64,000 bases of DNA, taken from assembly GCA_036498945.1 (NCBI GenBank), contig DASYEQ010000012.1, positions 11,912-75,911 on the forward strand. The letters are read 5' to 3'. The notes beneath the pieces were generated by a model. That model did no database searches and had not been told where the DNA came from. It saw nothing but the letters and a program-made list of their open reading frames with translations. A program made the position numbers and the translations under genes. The DNA comes from JAQGMJ01 sp036498945. Lineage in GTDB: Bacteria > Pseudomonadota > Gammaproteobacteria > Burkholderiales > JAEUOS01. Positions 42,759 to 51,613 of the stretch are shown here, one piece after another (position 1 is the first letter of the stretch; each line of letters opens with the position of its first letter).

Positions 42759-43034
42759 TGGCGGGCGGGAGGGGGTAAGGGGACTGAGGAGAACCGAGGG
42801 AAATCGCGGGAACTTGCGCAACGCCGATTTGACCATATACGGGAGACTTGGTTTGCACAGATGGCAAATTCGTCCCGGCCTTCCCTGTAAAATCACTGTA
42901 AATTGTTGACCAGCGGGCTGCGCCCTTCCAACAAGCCCTGATTTCAAGGGCATGTCTGCGGTGCAAATCCCGCTCTCGCGGCTTGTTACGCGCATCCTTA
43001 TCGTCAAATTCCACGCGCCCGGCCGACCCGCACC

Positions 43035-44048
43035 ATGTTTTCAATGTTCAAACCCAAGCCTCCGAAAGAGGCTGATCCGGCACCGGCACCCGCGCAACCC
43101 GCGCCTGCCGCCCCTGCCGTCGCCCCGGAAGCAGCCGACGCGCAGGCCAGGCTCTCCTGGAGCGAGCGCCTCAAAGCCGGGCTTTCCAAGACCCGCTCCC
43201 AGCTCAATTCCTTTTTCACCGGCATCAAGGTCGACGAGGCGCTGTTCGAAGATCTCGAATCCGCGCTGATTTCCGCCGACTGCGGCGTGCCCGCCGCCAC
43301 CCGCCTGATCGAGCAACTGCGCGAACGCGCCAAGCGCGACAAGATCGAAGACGGCGAGACCTTGAAGCGCGCCCTGGGCGACCTGATCGCCGACCTGCTC
43401 GCGCCCCTGGAACGCCCGCTGGACCTCGACCGTGCCAAGCCCCTGGTGGTGATGATAGGCGGCGTCAACGGCGTGGGAAAGACCACTTCCATCGGCAAGC
43501 TGGCGAAGTATTTCCAGTCGCGCGGCAAAAGCGTGCTGCTCGCCGCCGGCGACACCTTCCGCGCCGCCGCCCGCGAACAGCTGACCACCTGGGGCGAGCG
43601 CAACAACGTGCAGGTGATCGCACAGGAATCGGGCGACGCCGCCGCGGTGATTTTCGATGCCACGCAGGCCGCCAAGGCACGCGGCATCGACATCCTGATG
43701 GCCGACACCGCCGGACGCCTGCCGACGCAACTCAACCTGATGGAAGAGATCAGGAAGGTCAAGCGCGTGATCGCCAAGGCCGACGCCTCCGCGCCGCATG
43801 AAATCCTGCTGGTGATCGACGCCAACACCGGCCAGAATGCGGTCGCGCAGGTCAAGGCCTTCGACGACGCGCTGACGCTCACCGGCCTGGTGGTGACCAA
43901 GCTCGACGGTACCGCCAAGGGCGGCGTGCTGTGCGCGATTGCCGCCGCGCGCCCGCGCCCGGTATATTTCATCGGTATCGGCGAAGGGATCGAAGATTTG
44001 CGGCCTTTTGTTGCCAAAGACTTTGCGTATGCAATGTTAGGAATTTGA
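43035..44048 (+). CDS. ftsY: signal recognition particle receptor FtsY
   Basis: A 337-residue SRP receptor GTPase. A short Ala/Pro-rich acidic A region (about 8-40) precedes the N domain and the G domain: IGGVNGVGKTT (142-151, P-loop), DTFRAAAREQL, DTAGRL, TKLDGTAKGG and GIGEGIEDLRPF. It docks ribosome-SRP complexes on SecYEG at the inner membrane. It is followed after 21 bases by ftsE, the usual ftsY-ftsE-ftsX order. Confidence 0.96.
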   Translation: MFSMFKPKPPKEADPAPAPAQPAPAAPAVAPEAADAQARLSWSERLKAGLSKTRSQLNSFFTGIKVDEALFEDLESALISADCGVPAATRLIEQLRERAKRDKIEDGETLKRALGDLIADLLAPLERPLDLDRAKPLVVMIGGVNGVGKTTSIGKLAKYFQSRGKSVLLAAGDTFRAAAREQLTTWGERNNVQVIAQESGDAAAVIFDATQAAKARGIDILMADTAGRLPTQLNLMEEIRKVKRVIAKADASAPHEILLVIDANTGQNAVAQVKAFDDALTLTGLVVTKLDGTAKGGVLCAIAAARPRPVYFIGIGEGIEDLRPFVAKDFAYAMLGI

Positions 44049-44069
44049 GCGAACACACCTGAACATCCA

Positions 44070-44783
44070 ATGCCCGCCCCCGCAAAAGACAAATCCGGCG
44101 CGATGATCGAATTTTCCGCGGTCCACAAGCGCTACCCCGGCGGCTACGAGGCATTGAAGGGCGTGACGCTATCGGTCGGCGAGGGCGAGCTGGTATTCCT
44201 GCTGGGCCATTCCGGTGCCGGCAAGAGCACGCTGCTCAAACTGATTCCCCTGATCGAGCGGGTGAACTCCGGCGTGGTGATGGTGGGCGGGCAGAACGTG
44301 TCGAAAATGCGCGCCGCCGCGATTCCCTTTCTCCGCCGCAACATCGGGCAGATCTTCCAGGACCAGAAGCTGCTCTACGACCGCAGCGTGTTCGACAACG
44401 TGATGCTTCCCTTGAGCGTCACCGGCGTGCACCCGCGCGACGGCGCCCGGCGCGCCCGCGCCGCGCTCGACAAGGTGGGTCTCCTGCCGCGCGAAAAGTC
44501 CAATCCCATTGCCTTGTCCGGCGGCGAGCAGCAGCGCCTGGCGATCGCCCGCGCCATCGTCAACCGCCCCTCGATCCTGATTGCGGATGAGCCGACGGCG
44601 AACCTGGATGCCGAATACGCCGCCGACATCATCGACATGTTCGCCGAGTTCAACCAGGTCGGCGTCACCGTGCTGATCGCGACCCACGACGCGGGCGCGG
44701 TCGCGCGCGCCGCGCAAAAAGTGAAGACCACCCGCACGGTGGAATTGCGCGCCGGCGAACTGGTGGCGGGGGGGGCCGCATGA
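44070..44783 (+). CDS. ftsE: cell division ABC ATPase FtsE
   Basis: A 237-residue ABC ATPase. Walker A is GHSGAGKST, the signature LSGGEQQRLAIARA, Walker B ILIADEPTANLD and the switch His is in ATHDAG. With FtsX it forms the divisome ABC complex that regulates periplasmic peptidoglycan hydrolases. ATG at 44103 (MIEFSAVHKRYPGG) fits the family start better than 44070, and neither has a strong ribosome-binding site. It overlaps ftsX by 4 bases. Confidence 0.94.
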   Translation: MPAPAKDKSGAMIEFSAVHKRYPGGYEALKGVTLSVGEGELVFLLGHSGAGKSTLLKLIPLIERVNSGVVMVGGQNVSKMRAAAIPFLRRNIGQIFQDQKLLYDRSVFDNVMLPLSVTGVHPRDGARRARAALDKVGLLPREKSNPIALSGGEQQRLAIARAIVNRPSILIADEPTANLDAEYAADIIDMFAEFNQVGVTVLIATHDAGAVARAAQKVKTTRTVELRAGELVAGGAA

Positions 44784-45688
44784 GCGCCTGGCTGCGCCTG
44801 CACGGCAGGGCCTTCGGCGCCACCCTGGCGCGCCTGGCGCGCGCGCCCTTCGCCACGCTGCTGAACATCCTGGTGATTGGTATCGCGCTGGCGCTGCCGG
44901 CCGGCGCCTACGCCCTGCTGGTGGATTTGCAGGCGGCGGCGCGCGGCGTTTCCGGCGATCCGGAAATGTCGGTGTTCATGGCGCTGGATGCGAAGAAGGA
45001 GGAAGTCGCCGCCATCGGCCCGCGCCTGAAAGCCGAGGCGCTGGTGGCGCAGGTGGACTTCAAGCCGCGCGATGCGGCGCTGGACGACTTGAAAAAGAAC
45101 CCGGCGATGAACGACGTGCTGGCCGCGCTCGCCCAGAACCCGCTGCCCGACGCCTACGTCGTGCACTTGGCGAAAAACGACGGCGACGCGCTGGAGAAAC
45201 TGGCCACCAGCATCCGCACCTGGCCCAAGGTCGACGTGGTGCAGATCGACTCCGCCTGGGTGCGTCGCGTCGCTGCCGCCATCGAACTGGGGCGCATGGC
45301 CGTGCTGGTGCTCGCCGGCCTGCTCTCCTTCGCGCTGCTGGCGGTGACCGTCAACACCATCCGCCTGCAGATCCTCACCCAGCGCGAGGAGATCGAGGTC
45401 TCCAAGCTCCTAGGTGCCACCGACAGCACCATCCGCCGGCCGTTTTATTACTACGGCGCGGTGCTCGGCTTTTTGGGTGGCGGCGCGGCCGGATTGATTG
45501 TCTATGGCGCGCTGCAGTTGATGAACCGCGGCGTGGCGGACCTGGCGAAGCTCTACGCTTCCGACTTCCGCCTGGAGTTCCTGCCGGCGGCCGATCTCGG
45601 CTCCATCCTGCTGTTCGCCGCCGTGTTGGGCTGGCTGGGCGCGTGGCTCTCCGTTACGCGCCACTTGCGCGAGTTCGAGCCGCGCTGA
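44780..45688 (+). CDS. ftsX: cell division membrane protein FtsX
   Basis: A 302-residue inner-membrane protein with four helices: one near residues 30-55, then three at about 170-190, 222-245 and 272-295. The large periplasmic loop sits between the first two. TVNTIRLQILTQREEIEVSKLLGATDSTIRRPFYYYGAVLG is the conserved FtsX cytoplasmic/membrane block. It couples FtsE ATP hydrolysis to activation of EnvC-type factors. It starts inside the ftsE stop (ATGA). A REP-type dyad follows. Confidence 0.94.
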   Translation: MSAWLRLHGRAFGATLARLARAPFATLLNILVIGIALALPAGAYALLVDLQAAARGVSGDPEMSVFMALDAKKEEVAAIGPRLKAEALVAQVDFKPRDAALDDLKKNPAMNDVLAALAQNPLPDAYVVHLAKNDGDALEKLATSIRTWPKVDVVQIDSAWVRRVAAAIELGRMAVLVLAGLLSFALLAVTVNTIRLQILTQREEIEVSKLLGATDSTIRRPFYYYGAVLGFLGGGAAGLIVYGALQLMNRGVADLAKLYASDFRLEFLPAADLGSILLFAAVLGWLGAWLSVTRHLREFEPR

Positions 45689-45739
45689 TTGCCTCCCCTC
45701 AGGGTGGACTTCCTTCGGGGCGTGCTCGCACTCTACCGT

Positions 45740-45815
45740 GTGATTCCCGCGCAAGCGGGAATCCGGAGCCTTTTCCGTTCAGAACACGTGTGGATTCCCG
45801 CTTGCGCGGGAACGA
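45740..45815. repeat. REP-type inverted pair (REPIN-like)
   Basis: GATTCCCGCGCAAGCGGGAATC (palindromic) at 45742-45763 and its inverted counterpart GATTCCCGCTTGCGCGGGAA at 45793-45812 enclose 29 bases. This is the common dispersed palindrome of beta- and gammaproteobacteria (REP/dRS3-like). It sits between converging ftsX and sco and may stabilise or end transcripts. Confidence 0.85.
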
Positions 45816-45854
45816 CAAAGGCGCCCCCGTGGGTGATGGCAGCGCTGCGCGGAG

Positions 45855-46466
45855 CTATTTCCCCGCCAGCAACATCTTGATGTCGTGCACCTGCCGCTCG
45901 ATCGATGGCCCGGCGTCGTCGCCCGGATTCGCCGAATGCTGCACGAACAGGCGCAGGCGCCCCTGCGGGTCATAGACGTAGGAGCCGGCAGTGTGGTTCA
46001 TCGAATAGGTGGTCGGCGTGCTGCCCGGCACCTTTTCGTAGAACACCTTGAAGTCCTTGGCCGTCTGCGCGGTCTGCGCCAGGTCGCCGCGCAGGCCGAT
46101 GAACGTCGGGTCGAACGCCGGCACGTATTGCGCGAGCAGTTGCTGGGTGTCACGCTCGGGGTCGATGGTGATGAACAGCACCTGTACGCGGGCCGCATCC
46201 TCCGGCCCCAGCTTTTGCAGCACCGTGTGCATTTCGCTCATGGTGGTGGGGCAAACGTCAGGACACTGGGTGTAGCCGAAGAAAATCGACACCACCTTGC
46301 CCTTGAAGTCGGCCAGGCTGCGCGGCTTGCCGGTGTGGTCGGTCAGGTGGAAATCCTTCGCGTATTCCACGCCGGTGACGTCGGTGTTCTGGAAGCCGTC
46401 CTGCTGGCAGCCGGCCAGCAGCAGCGCGCCCAGGGCAAGGGAGGAAAGAAGTTGGCGGCGGTTCAT
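45855..46466 (-). CDS. SCO1/SenC family copper chaperone lipoprotein
   Basis: A 203-residue lipoprotein: the lipobox LLAGC puts the lipidated Cys at position 20. The thioredoxin fold has C68-PDV-C72 and H158 in YSMNHTAGSYVYDP, the three Cu ligands of Sco proteins. It delivers copper to, or reduces, the CuA site of CtaC outside the inner membrane. It overlaps ctaB by 4 bases and ends the assembly operon. Confidence 0.92.
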   Translation of the reverse strand: MNRRQLLSSLALGALLLAGCQQDGFQNTDVTGVEYAKDFHLTDHTGKPRSLADFKGKVVSIFFGYTQCPDVCPTTMSEMHTVLQKLGPEDAARVQVLFITIDPERDTQQLLAQYVPAFDPTFIGLRGDLAQTAQTAKDFKVFYEKVPGSTPTTYSMNHTAGSYVYDPQGRLRLFVQHSANPGDDAGPSIERQVHDIKMLLAGK

Positions 46467-47374
46467 GCGAGGAACAGTACGAGGTAGTGGTCGAACAACA
46501 GGGCGGCGAACAGGGCCGCGAGGTACCAGAGCGAATAGGCGAAGGTCTTGCGGGCGCGCGCGTCGCTGTAGTCCTTGTATAGACCCCAGGCGTGGCGAAT
46601 AAATTCCACCCCGAGGATGAACGCGCACACCAGATACAGCCAGCCGCTCATGCGGATGACAAAGGGCAGCACCGTCACCGCGGTCAGCAGGAAGGTGTAG
46701 AGCAGGATCTGCAGGCGGGTGAATTTGGAGCCGTGGGTCACCGGCAGCATCGGCAGGCCGGATTTCTTGTAGTCCTCGACGCGGTATAGCGCCAGAGCCC
46801 AGAAATGCGGCGGCGTCCAGACGAAAATGATCAGCACCAGGAGCGCCGATTCCGGGCTCACCTGGTCGGTCACCGCGGTCCAGCCGAGCATCGGCGGCAT
46901 CGCGCCGGAGAGCCCGCCGATGACGATGTTTTGCGGCGTCGTCGGCTTCAGCAGCACGGTGTAGATGAAGGCGTAGCCGAAGAAGGTGGCAATGGTCAGC
47001 CACATGGTGAGCGGGTTGACGAAGAGGTAGAGCAGCGCGCTGCCGACGCAGGCAAGGAGCAGCGCAAACACCAGCGCCTGGCGCGAACTGAGTTCGCCAC
47101 GCGCCATCGGCCGGCTCTGGGTGCGCGCCATTTGCGCGTCGATGCGCTGCTCGATCAGGCAGTTCACCGCGAAGGCGCCGCCGGCGAGGATCCAGATGCC
47201 GGCGGTGCCGGCGATCAGCACCTGCGGCGACACCATGCCCGGCGCGGCCAGGAACATGCCGATGACGGCGCAGAACACCGCCAGCATGGTGACGCGCGGC
47301 TTGGTCAAGTCGGCGAACTGGCGCACGCGCGCGCGCAGCGAGACGGGAGCTTCGGCGGTCGAGGTCGGTTGCAT
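46463..47374 (-). CDS. ctaB: protoheme IX farnesyltransferase CtaB
   Basis: A 303-residue UbiA-superfamily prenyltransferase with about nine membrane helices. The first Asp-rich region appears as NCLIEQRIDAQMARTQSRPMARG and the second as YRVEDYKKSGLPMLPVTHG, both family-specific. It converts heme B to heme O with farnesyl diphosphate. The start at 47374 leaves only one base after the ctaA stop, so translation is coupled. Confidence 0.95.
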   Translation of the reverse strand: MQPTSTAEAPVSLRARVRQFADLTKPRVTMLAVFCAVIGMFLAAPGMVSPQVLIAGTAGIWILAGGAFAVNCLIEQRIDAQMARTQSRPMARGELSSRQALVFALLLACVGSALLYLFVNPLTMWLTIATFFGYAFIYTVLLKPTTPQNIVIGGLSGAMPPMLGWTAVTDQVSPESALLVLIIFVWTPPHFWALALYRVEDYKKSGLPMLPVTHGSKFTRLQILLYTFLLTAVTVLPFVIRMSGWLYLVCAFILGVEFIRHAWGLYKDYSDARARKTFAYSLWYLAALFAALLFDHYLVLFLA

Positions 47375-47375
47375 C

Positions 47376-48557
47376 TCAGAGCGCCTGCGAGGAAAGGGAG
47401 CCGCGACGGCCCGCCGTGGCGGAAGGTGCGGCATGGGTTTCGGTAGCGCGCGCGCGCATCGCCAGGCGCGAGACCAGCATGGTCATGGTCAGCGCCAGCG
47501 CGGCGGCGCCGCCGTTGTGCGCCACCGCCACCGCCAGCGGCCAGGTGAACAGCACGTTGGAGACGCCGCTGGCCAGTTGCAGCAGCAGCACCCAGTTGAG
47601 GGTGCGCGAGAGCTTGTTTTCGTAGCTGCCACGCAGGCCGGCGCGCTTGCACGCCACGCTGAAGACACCGGCAAAGGCGCCGGCGACGATGAACACCACC
47701 AGCGCGCCCATGCGGTGGGTCCAGTGGATGGCGGTGAGCGCCGCGGCGGGCAGCAGGTCGCCACTGGGCAGCACGCCCAGCGGGCGCAAAATGGTAAAGC
47801 CGGCCGCGAAATCGGCATCGGGAATCAGCTTGCCATGGCACAGCGGCAAGTCGGGGCAGGCCAGCACCGCGTAGTTGGTGCTGACCCAGCCGCCCAGGGC
47901 GATCTGCACGAACAGCACCGCCAGCGTGATGCAGGCAAAGCCCAGGTATTTGCGCGCCAGCCCGGCGGGAAACACTTCATCCAGGTGCGCCAGGCGCGCG
48001 GCCTGCCAGCCGACGGCGCTGAGGAAGGTGATGGCCAGCAGCAAATGGGTGGTGACGATCACCGGCATCAGCTTGAGGGTCACGGTCCAGGCGCCGAAGG
48101 CGCCCTGTACGCAGATGAGCAGCAGCAAGGCCGCCGCCGGCCATGCCGAAGGCACGGGCATACCCGCGCGCCTCGCCTGCACGCGGCGCGCGATGGCGAT
48201 CACCAGCAGCGCGATGGTGAGCGTGCCCACGCCCATCGCCAGGTAGCGATGCAGCATCTCGATCCATGCCTTTACCACCGTCACCGGGCCGGTGGGCATG
48301 ACGGCCTCGGCGGCAGCGATGTGCGCGTGCGCGGCCACCGGGTTGGAGAGGCCGTAGCAGCCCGGCCAGTCCGGGCAGCCCAGGCCCGAGTCGGTAAGCC
48401 GCGTGAAGCCGCCGAACAGGATCAGGTCGAAGGTCAGGAACAGCAATATCCAGGTGAGCTTGCGATAGACATCACCCTTGATCAGCACGTAGGCCAGCGG
48501 GCCGCTGGCGACGATCACGCCGACGGCCAGCAATTGCAGCAGGCTGGCGGGATTCAT
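47376..48557 (-). CDS. ctaA: heme A synthase CtaA
   Basis: A 393-residue membrane protein with eight helices in two pseudo-repeats. FGGFTRLTDSGLGCPDWPGCYG is the N-terminal signature with a Cys pair, IEMLHRYLAMGVG gives a heme His, TTHLLLA another, NYAVLACPDLPLCHG the second Cys pair and IHWTHRMGALVVF the C-terminal His pair. It oxidises heme O to heme A for CtaD. It lies 67 bases after the thioredoxin-fold gene in the same run. Confidence 0.94.
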   Translation of the reverse strand: MNPASLLQLLAVGVIVASGPLAYVLIKGDVYRKLTWILLFLTFDLILFGGFTRLTDSGLGCPDWPGCYGLSNPVAAHAHIAAAEAVMPTGPVTVVKAWIEMLHRYLAMGVGTLTIALLVIAIARRVQARRAGMPVPSAWPAAALLLLICVQGAFGAWTVTLKLMPVIVTTHLLLAITFLSAVGWQAARLAHLDEVFPAGLARKYLGFACITLAVLFVQIALGGWVSTNYAVLACPDLPLCHGKLIPDADFAAGFTILRPLGVLPSGDLLPAAALTAIHWTHRMGALVVFIVAGAFAGVFSVACKRAGLRGSYENKLSRTLNWVLLLQLASGVSNVLFTWPLAVAVAHNGGAAALALTMTMLVSRLAMRARATETHAAPSATAGRRGSLSSQAL

Positions 48558-48624
48558 GACGCCTCCTGCGCGGCAACCGCGTATCCGGAGGTTCCAGGGG
48601 GGCGTGCCCCCTTTTCCATAGCCA

Positions 48625-49242
48625 TCAACCGATCCCCGAGTACTTGAGCAGGCGCTCAAGGTCTTTTTTGACCTTCACCGGGTCCGCCTCCTTGGGGAAG
48701 CGCAGCACCAGGTTGCCGAGCGGGTCGATCAGGTAGATATGGTCGTGCAGCGTCCCGTTGCTGGCGGCGGGGAAGGCGGAGAGAAACGGCGAGCCGCCGG
48801 CGCGCAGCATGTGCACGCCGTCGTAGGCGCGGATCACGCGCGTCTCCAGTTGCGCGTTATCGTCGATCAGCCAGGCCAGTTCGATGCGGTCGGAATCCTT
48901 GCCCTGGCCGGCGCGCAACTGGCGCATTTCGTAGAGCTTCTTGACGCAGGTTTCCGCCGGGCAGGCGCCACCATCCACCGTCAGCATCACCCACTTGCCC
49001 TTCAGCGCGGCGAAATCGTAAGGGTGGCCATCCAGGGTGTGCAGTTGCGCCGGCGGCAGCGGCTTGATCGGCGTCATCAGGTCGCCGTAATTCACCTTGC
49101 CCTGGGGCTGCAGGAAATAGTAGGCGACGTAGGAGGCGATGATCGGCGCCGCGCAGATCAAGAGGATGATGATCATCTTGATGCGCCCGGTGCGGATCAC
49201 ATCGCGGTAGGCGTCTTCACGCGTCTCGAGCGGCGTTGTCAT
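48625..49242 (-). CDS. membrane-anchored thioredoxin-fold protein of the cytochrome oxidase operon
   Basis: A 205-residue protein with one N-terminal membrane helix (about 22-44) and a periplasmic thioredoxin-like domain resembling a degenerate Sco protein. ALKGKWVMLTVDGGACPAETC has a Cys pair with four residues between (C-x4-C) rather than the Sco CxxxC. DHIYLIDPLGNLVLRFP closes the fold. Its position between surf1 and ctaA is conserved in betaproteobacteria, which implies a role in oxidase maturation. It overlaps the surf1 stop by 26 bases. Confidence 0.78.
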   Translation of the reverse strand: MTTPLETREDAYRDVIRTGRIKMIIILLICAAPIIASYVAYYFLQPQGKVNYGDLMTPIKPLPPAQLHTLDGHPYDFAALKGKWVMLTVDGGACPAETCVKKLYEMRQLRAGQGKDSDRIELAWLIDDNAQLETRVIRAYDGVHMLRAGGSPFLSAFPAASNGTLHDHIYLIDPLGNLVLRFPKEADPVKVKKDLERLLKYSGIG

Positions 49243-49963
49243 TGGTGAAAAAGGTGAACATCAGGAACAGCAGGACGGTAAGCAGTGCCAGCGCATACCA
49301 CTGAAAGGCGTAGCCGCGATGGCGTGCCGCGGTCATCGCGCCGGCTTCGGGCGAACCGCCATTATCCGCCATGCGCTTCAATCCCGCCGGGGCGGGACCG
49401 GCTTCGCGCAGGATGAAATCGTGCGCCTCGAGCTTGTACATGGTGGCGAATTTGGCCGGCGCGACGTTTTCCCACACCGCGCCGCGGTCCACGCCCTGCG
49501 TGAGTTCCAGGGTGCGCCTGGGCGGAAAATAAGCGCGGCCATGCAGCTCGATTTCGCCGGCGGGCGCGGGAATCTGCGCCAGGTGCACGCGGTCGCCGGT
49601 GGCGGGCAAGAGGCCGCGGTCCACCAGCACATACATGTCGCTGCCTGCCAGCTTGAAGGGCACGATGATGCCGAAGCCGGGCACGTGGTCGACGATCTGG
49701 TTGTCCCAGTAGATTGTGTACTGCGGCTGGAACGTGCCGCGCACGGCGACGCGGCGGCCGTCGACATCGTCCATCGCCACCGGCGCCTTGGTGAGCATGA
49801 GTTCGGGCGCATTGCGCGTGGCCGCCTGGCGCGCCTCGATCACGTCCTTCTCCAGGGCGCGGCGGGTCTGCCAGTTGCCCAGGCTGATGGTAAGCGCGAT
49901 CAGCCCGCAGGCGGCCAGCGCCGGGATCAGGCTGAATTTGGGGCGGGGGCGCAGGCGCAGCAT
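49217..49963 (-). CDS. SURF1-family cytochrome oxidase assembly protein
   Basis: A 248-residue protein with the Surf1 layout: an N-terminal helix (about 12-30) ending SLGNWQTRRALEKD, a large external domain (GRRVAVRGTFQPQYTIYWDN, VPGFGIIVPF, VLVDRGLLP) and a C-terminal helix with HRGYAFQWYALALLTVLLF. It assists heme A insertion into CtaD. The start at 49963 is 81 bases before the divergent DUF2909 gene. It heads the surf1-ctaA-ctaB-sco run. Confidence 0.9.
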   Translation of the reverse strand: MLRLRPRPKFSLIPALAACGLIALTISLGNWQTRRALEKDVIEARQAATRNAPELMLTKAPVAMDDVDGRRVAVRGTFQPQYTIYWDNQIVDHVPGFGIIVPFKLAGSDMYVLVDRGLLPATGDRVHLAQIPAPAGEIELHGRAYFPPRRTLELTQGVDRGAVWENVAPAKFATMYKLEAHDFILREAGPAPAGLKRMADNGGSPEAGAMTAARHRGYAFQWYALALLTVLLFLMFTFFTNDNAARDA

Positions 49964-50044
49964 AACGGCCTCTAGCGCACCGTGCCAATGGCCGGGAAAG
50001 GGAGCACAATAGATGCCCGGCAGCACATCGCAGGACTTGCACAC

Positions 50045-50242
50045 ATGAAAATCTTCGTCGTCATCATACTCATCACCATCCTTATCAGCCTGGGTTCGGC
50101 CCTGGTATTCCTGGTCAAGGACGGCGGCAAAACCAAGCGCACGGTAAACGCCCTCACGGTGCGCATCAGCCTCTCACTGGGCTTGTTTCTGTTCCTGATG
50201 TTCGGCTACTACATGGGGTGGTTTGTTCCGAACACCATCTAG
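50045..50242 (+). CDS. DUF2909 twin-helix membrane protein
   Basis: A 65-residue membrane protein with two helices (about 2-22 and 40-60) joined by a basic loop GGKTKRTVNALTVR. The GSALVFLVKD and LTVRISLSLGLFLFL blocks match DUF2909, a family found beside cytochrome oxidase genes in betaproteobacteria. A structural or assembly role is inference. Copy C of the 3' module follows the stop. Confidence 0.78.
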   Translation: MKIFVVIILITILISLGSALVFLVKDGGKTKRTVNALTVRISLSLGLFLFLMFGYYMGWFVPNTI

Positions 50243-50340
50243 AAGCACGCAAAAGTAAAACCCTGCTTTTGCGTGGTTTCAGCTTGCCTGAAATGACCGG
50301 GCAAAGCCCGTCGATTTCAGGATTCAAAAGCACGTAAATG
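50243..50340 (+). repeat. two-hairpin 3'-UTR module, copy C (after the DUF2909 gene)
   Basis: Hairpin 1 (50247-50274) pairs ACGCAAAAGTA with TGCTTTTGCGT. Hairpin 2 (50287-50321) pairs CCTGAAAT with ATTTCAGG and, inside, CGGGC with GCCCG around AAA. An A-rich spacer then leads into the terminator at 50341. Stem bases differ from copies A and B but pairing holds. Confidence 0.8.
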
Positions 50341-50368
50341 AAAAACGCCGCTTCGAAGCGGCGTTTTT
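50341..50368. terminator. bidirectional intrinsic terminator shared by two modules
   Basis: AAAAACGCCGCTTC and GAAGCGGCGTTTTT form a 28-base perfect palindrome. It ends the DUF2909 transcript on + and the cta operon on -. Confidence 0.93.
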
Positions 50369-50463
50369 GTTTTTCGTAGCCTTTTCGGTTTGAGAATCGG
50401 GCGGCTTTGCCGTCGATTCTCAAACTGGGCAAGCCGGAAAAAAGTAGGGTGTACTTTTTTCCA
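50369..50463 (-). repeat. two-hairpin 3'-UTR module, copy D (after ctaE)
   Basis: Read on - from the ctaE stop. Hairpin 1 (50462-50436) pairs GGAAAAAAGTA perfectly with TACTTTTTTCC. Hairpin 2 (50424-50389) pairs TTTGAGAATCG with CGATTCTCAAA and has an inner CGGC/GCCG stem around AAA. It mirrors copy C across the shared terminator. Confidence 0.8.
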
Positions 50464-51330
50464 TTACAACCAGTAAACGACGATGAACAGGCCCAGCCAC
50501 ACCACGTCGACGAAGTGCCAATACCAGGCGGCGGCTTCGAAGGCGAAGTGGTGATCCGGCTTGAAGTGGCCCTTCAGGCAGCGCACCCAGATCACCGTCA
50601 GCATGATCGCGCCGACAGTCACGTGGAAGCCGTGGAAGCCGGTCAGCATGAAGAAGGTGGAACCGTAGATGCCGCTGGAAAGCTTCAGGCCCAGCTCGGT
50701 GTAGGCCTCGTGGTATTCGAACGCCTGCAGGCCGAGGAAGCACACGCCCAGGGCGATGGTGAGGAACAGGAACACGTTGAGCACCGTGCGCTTGTTGTCC
50801 TTCAGCGCGTGGTGGGCGATGGTCAGCGTCACGCCGGAGGTGAGCAGCAGCAGGGTGTTGATGGCGGGGATCGGGAACGGCGCCATCTTCTTGAAGCTGT
50901 CCAGCGGCTCAAGACCGATGGCCGGCGGCCAGCTGCCGGTGAAGTCGGGCCACAGCAGCTTGTTGTCCATGTCGGAAAGCCAGGGAATGGCGATGTTGCG
51001 CGCGTAGAACAGGGCGCCGAAGAAGGCCGCGAAGAACATCACTTCCGAGAAAATGAACCAGCTCATGCTCCAGCGGAAGGAGACATCGACCTTGTGCGAA
51101 TACTGCCCACTCTCGGATTCGCCGATCACCGTGCCGAACCAGCCGAACAGCATCCATATCAGCAGCGCGAACCCCACCACCAGCAGCCACGGGCCGGGCG
51201 GCATGTCGTTGAACCAGGTGGCGGCGCCCACGGCCATGCAGAACAGGGCCACCGAACCCCGGATCGGCCACGACGACGGGCTGGGGATGAAATAATCCGG
51301 CGTGGTGCCGGGTGCGTGCGATGCGCTCAT
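50464..51330 (-). CDS. ctaE: cytochrome c oxidase subunit III CtaE
   Basis: A 288-residue subunit III with seven helices. SWFIFSEVMFFAAFFGALFYAR, the long NTLLLLTSGVTLTIAHHALK block, FHGFHVTVGAIMLTVI and FEAAAWYWHFVDVVWLGLFIVVYWL are the family signatures, including the conserved Glu that shields the proton path and the C-terminal H-F-V-D-V-V-W. It stabilises the CtaC-CtaD core. It is the last gene of the structural operon and is followed by the copy D module and terminator. Confidence 0.96.
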   Translation of the reverse strand: MSASHAPGTTPDYFIPSPSSWPIRGSVALFCMAVGAATWFNDMPPGPWLLVVGFALLIWMLFGWFGTVIGESESGQYSHKVDVSFRWSMSWFIFSEVMFFAAFFGALFYARNIAIPWLSDMDNKLLWPDFTGSWPPAIGLEPLDSFKKMAPFPIPAINTLLLLTSGVTLTIAHHALKDNKRTVLNVFLFLTIALGVCFLGLQAFEYHEAYTELGLKLSSGIYGSTFFMLTGFHGFHVTVGAIMLTVIWVRCLKGHFKPDHHFAFEAAAWYWHFVDVVWLGLFIVVYWL

Positions 51331-51370
51331 TAACCTCTCTCCTTGCGCTGGCCCCGCGGGCCGCGTAACG

Positions 51371-51613
51371 CTACTTTGCAGTCAAAAACCTTACCAAAAC
51401 CACCAGACAGCCGACAAACAGCGCCGCCATCAGGATGCCCGCGACGATCACCTGTACCGGCTTGATCTTCGCGACATCGTCCTCATACCCCGACTTCTTG
51501 CGGATGCCGATGAACGACCACAGCACCGCCCGTATCACCTGCGCGGGCGAAGCCGCTTGCGCCGGCTTCGCCGCATCATCCTTGCCATCTCCCGGCGCGC
51601 CGGGTGCGTTCAT
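51371..51613 (-). CDS. DUF2970 small membrane protein
   Basis: An 80-residue protein. An Ala/Gly-rich soluble leader (1-25) precedes VLWSFIGIRKKSGYEDDVAKIKP, the DUF2970 signature, and one C-terminal membrane helix (about 55-78). The family is tied to aa3-type oxidase operons in betaproteobacteria, and its role is unproven. It overlaps the ctaG stop by 4 bases and lies 40 bases before ctaE. Confidence 0.82.
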   Translation of the reverse strand: MNAPGAPGDGKDDAAKPAQAASPAQVIRAVLWSFIGIRKKSGYEDDVAKIKPVQVIVAGILMAALFVGCLVVLVRFLTAK

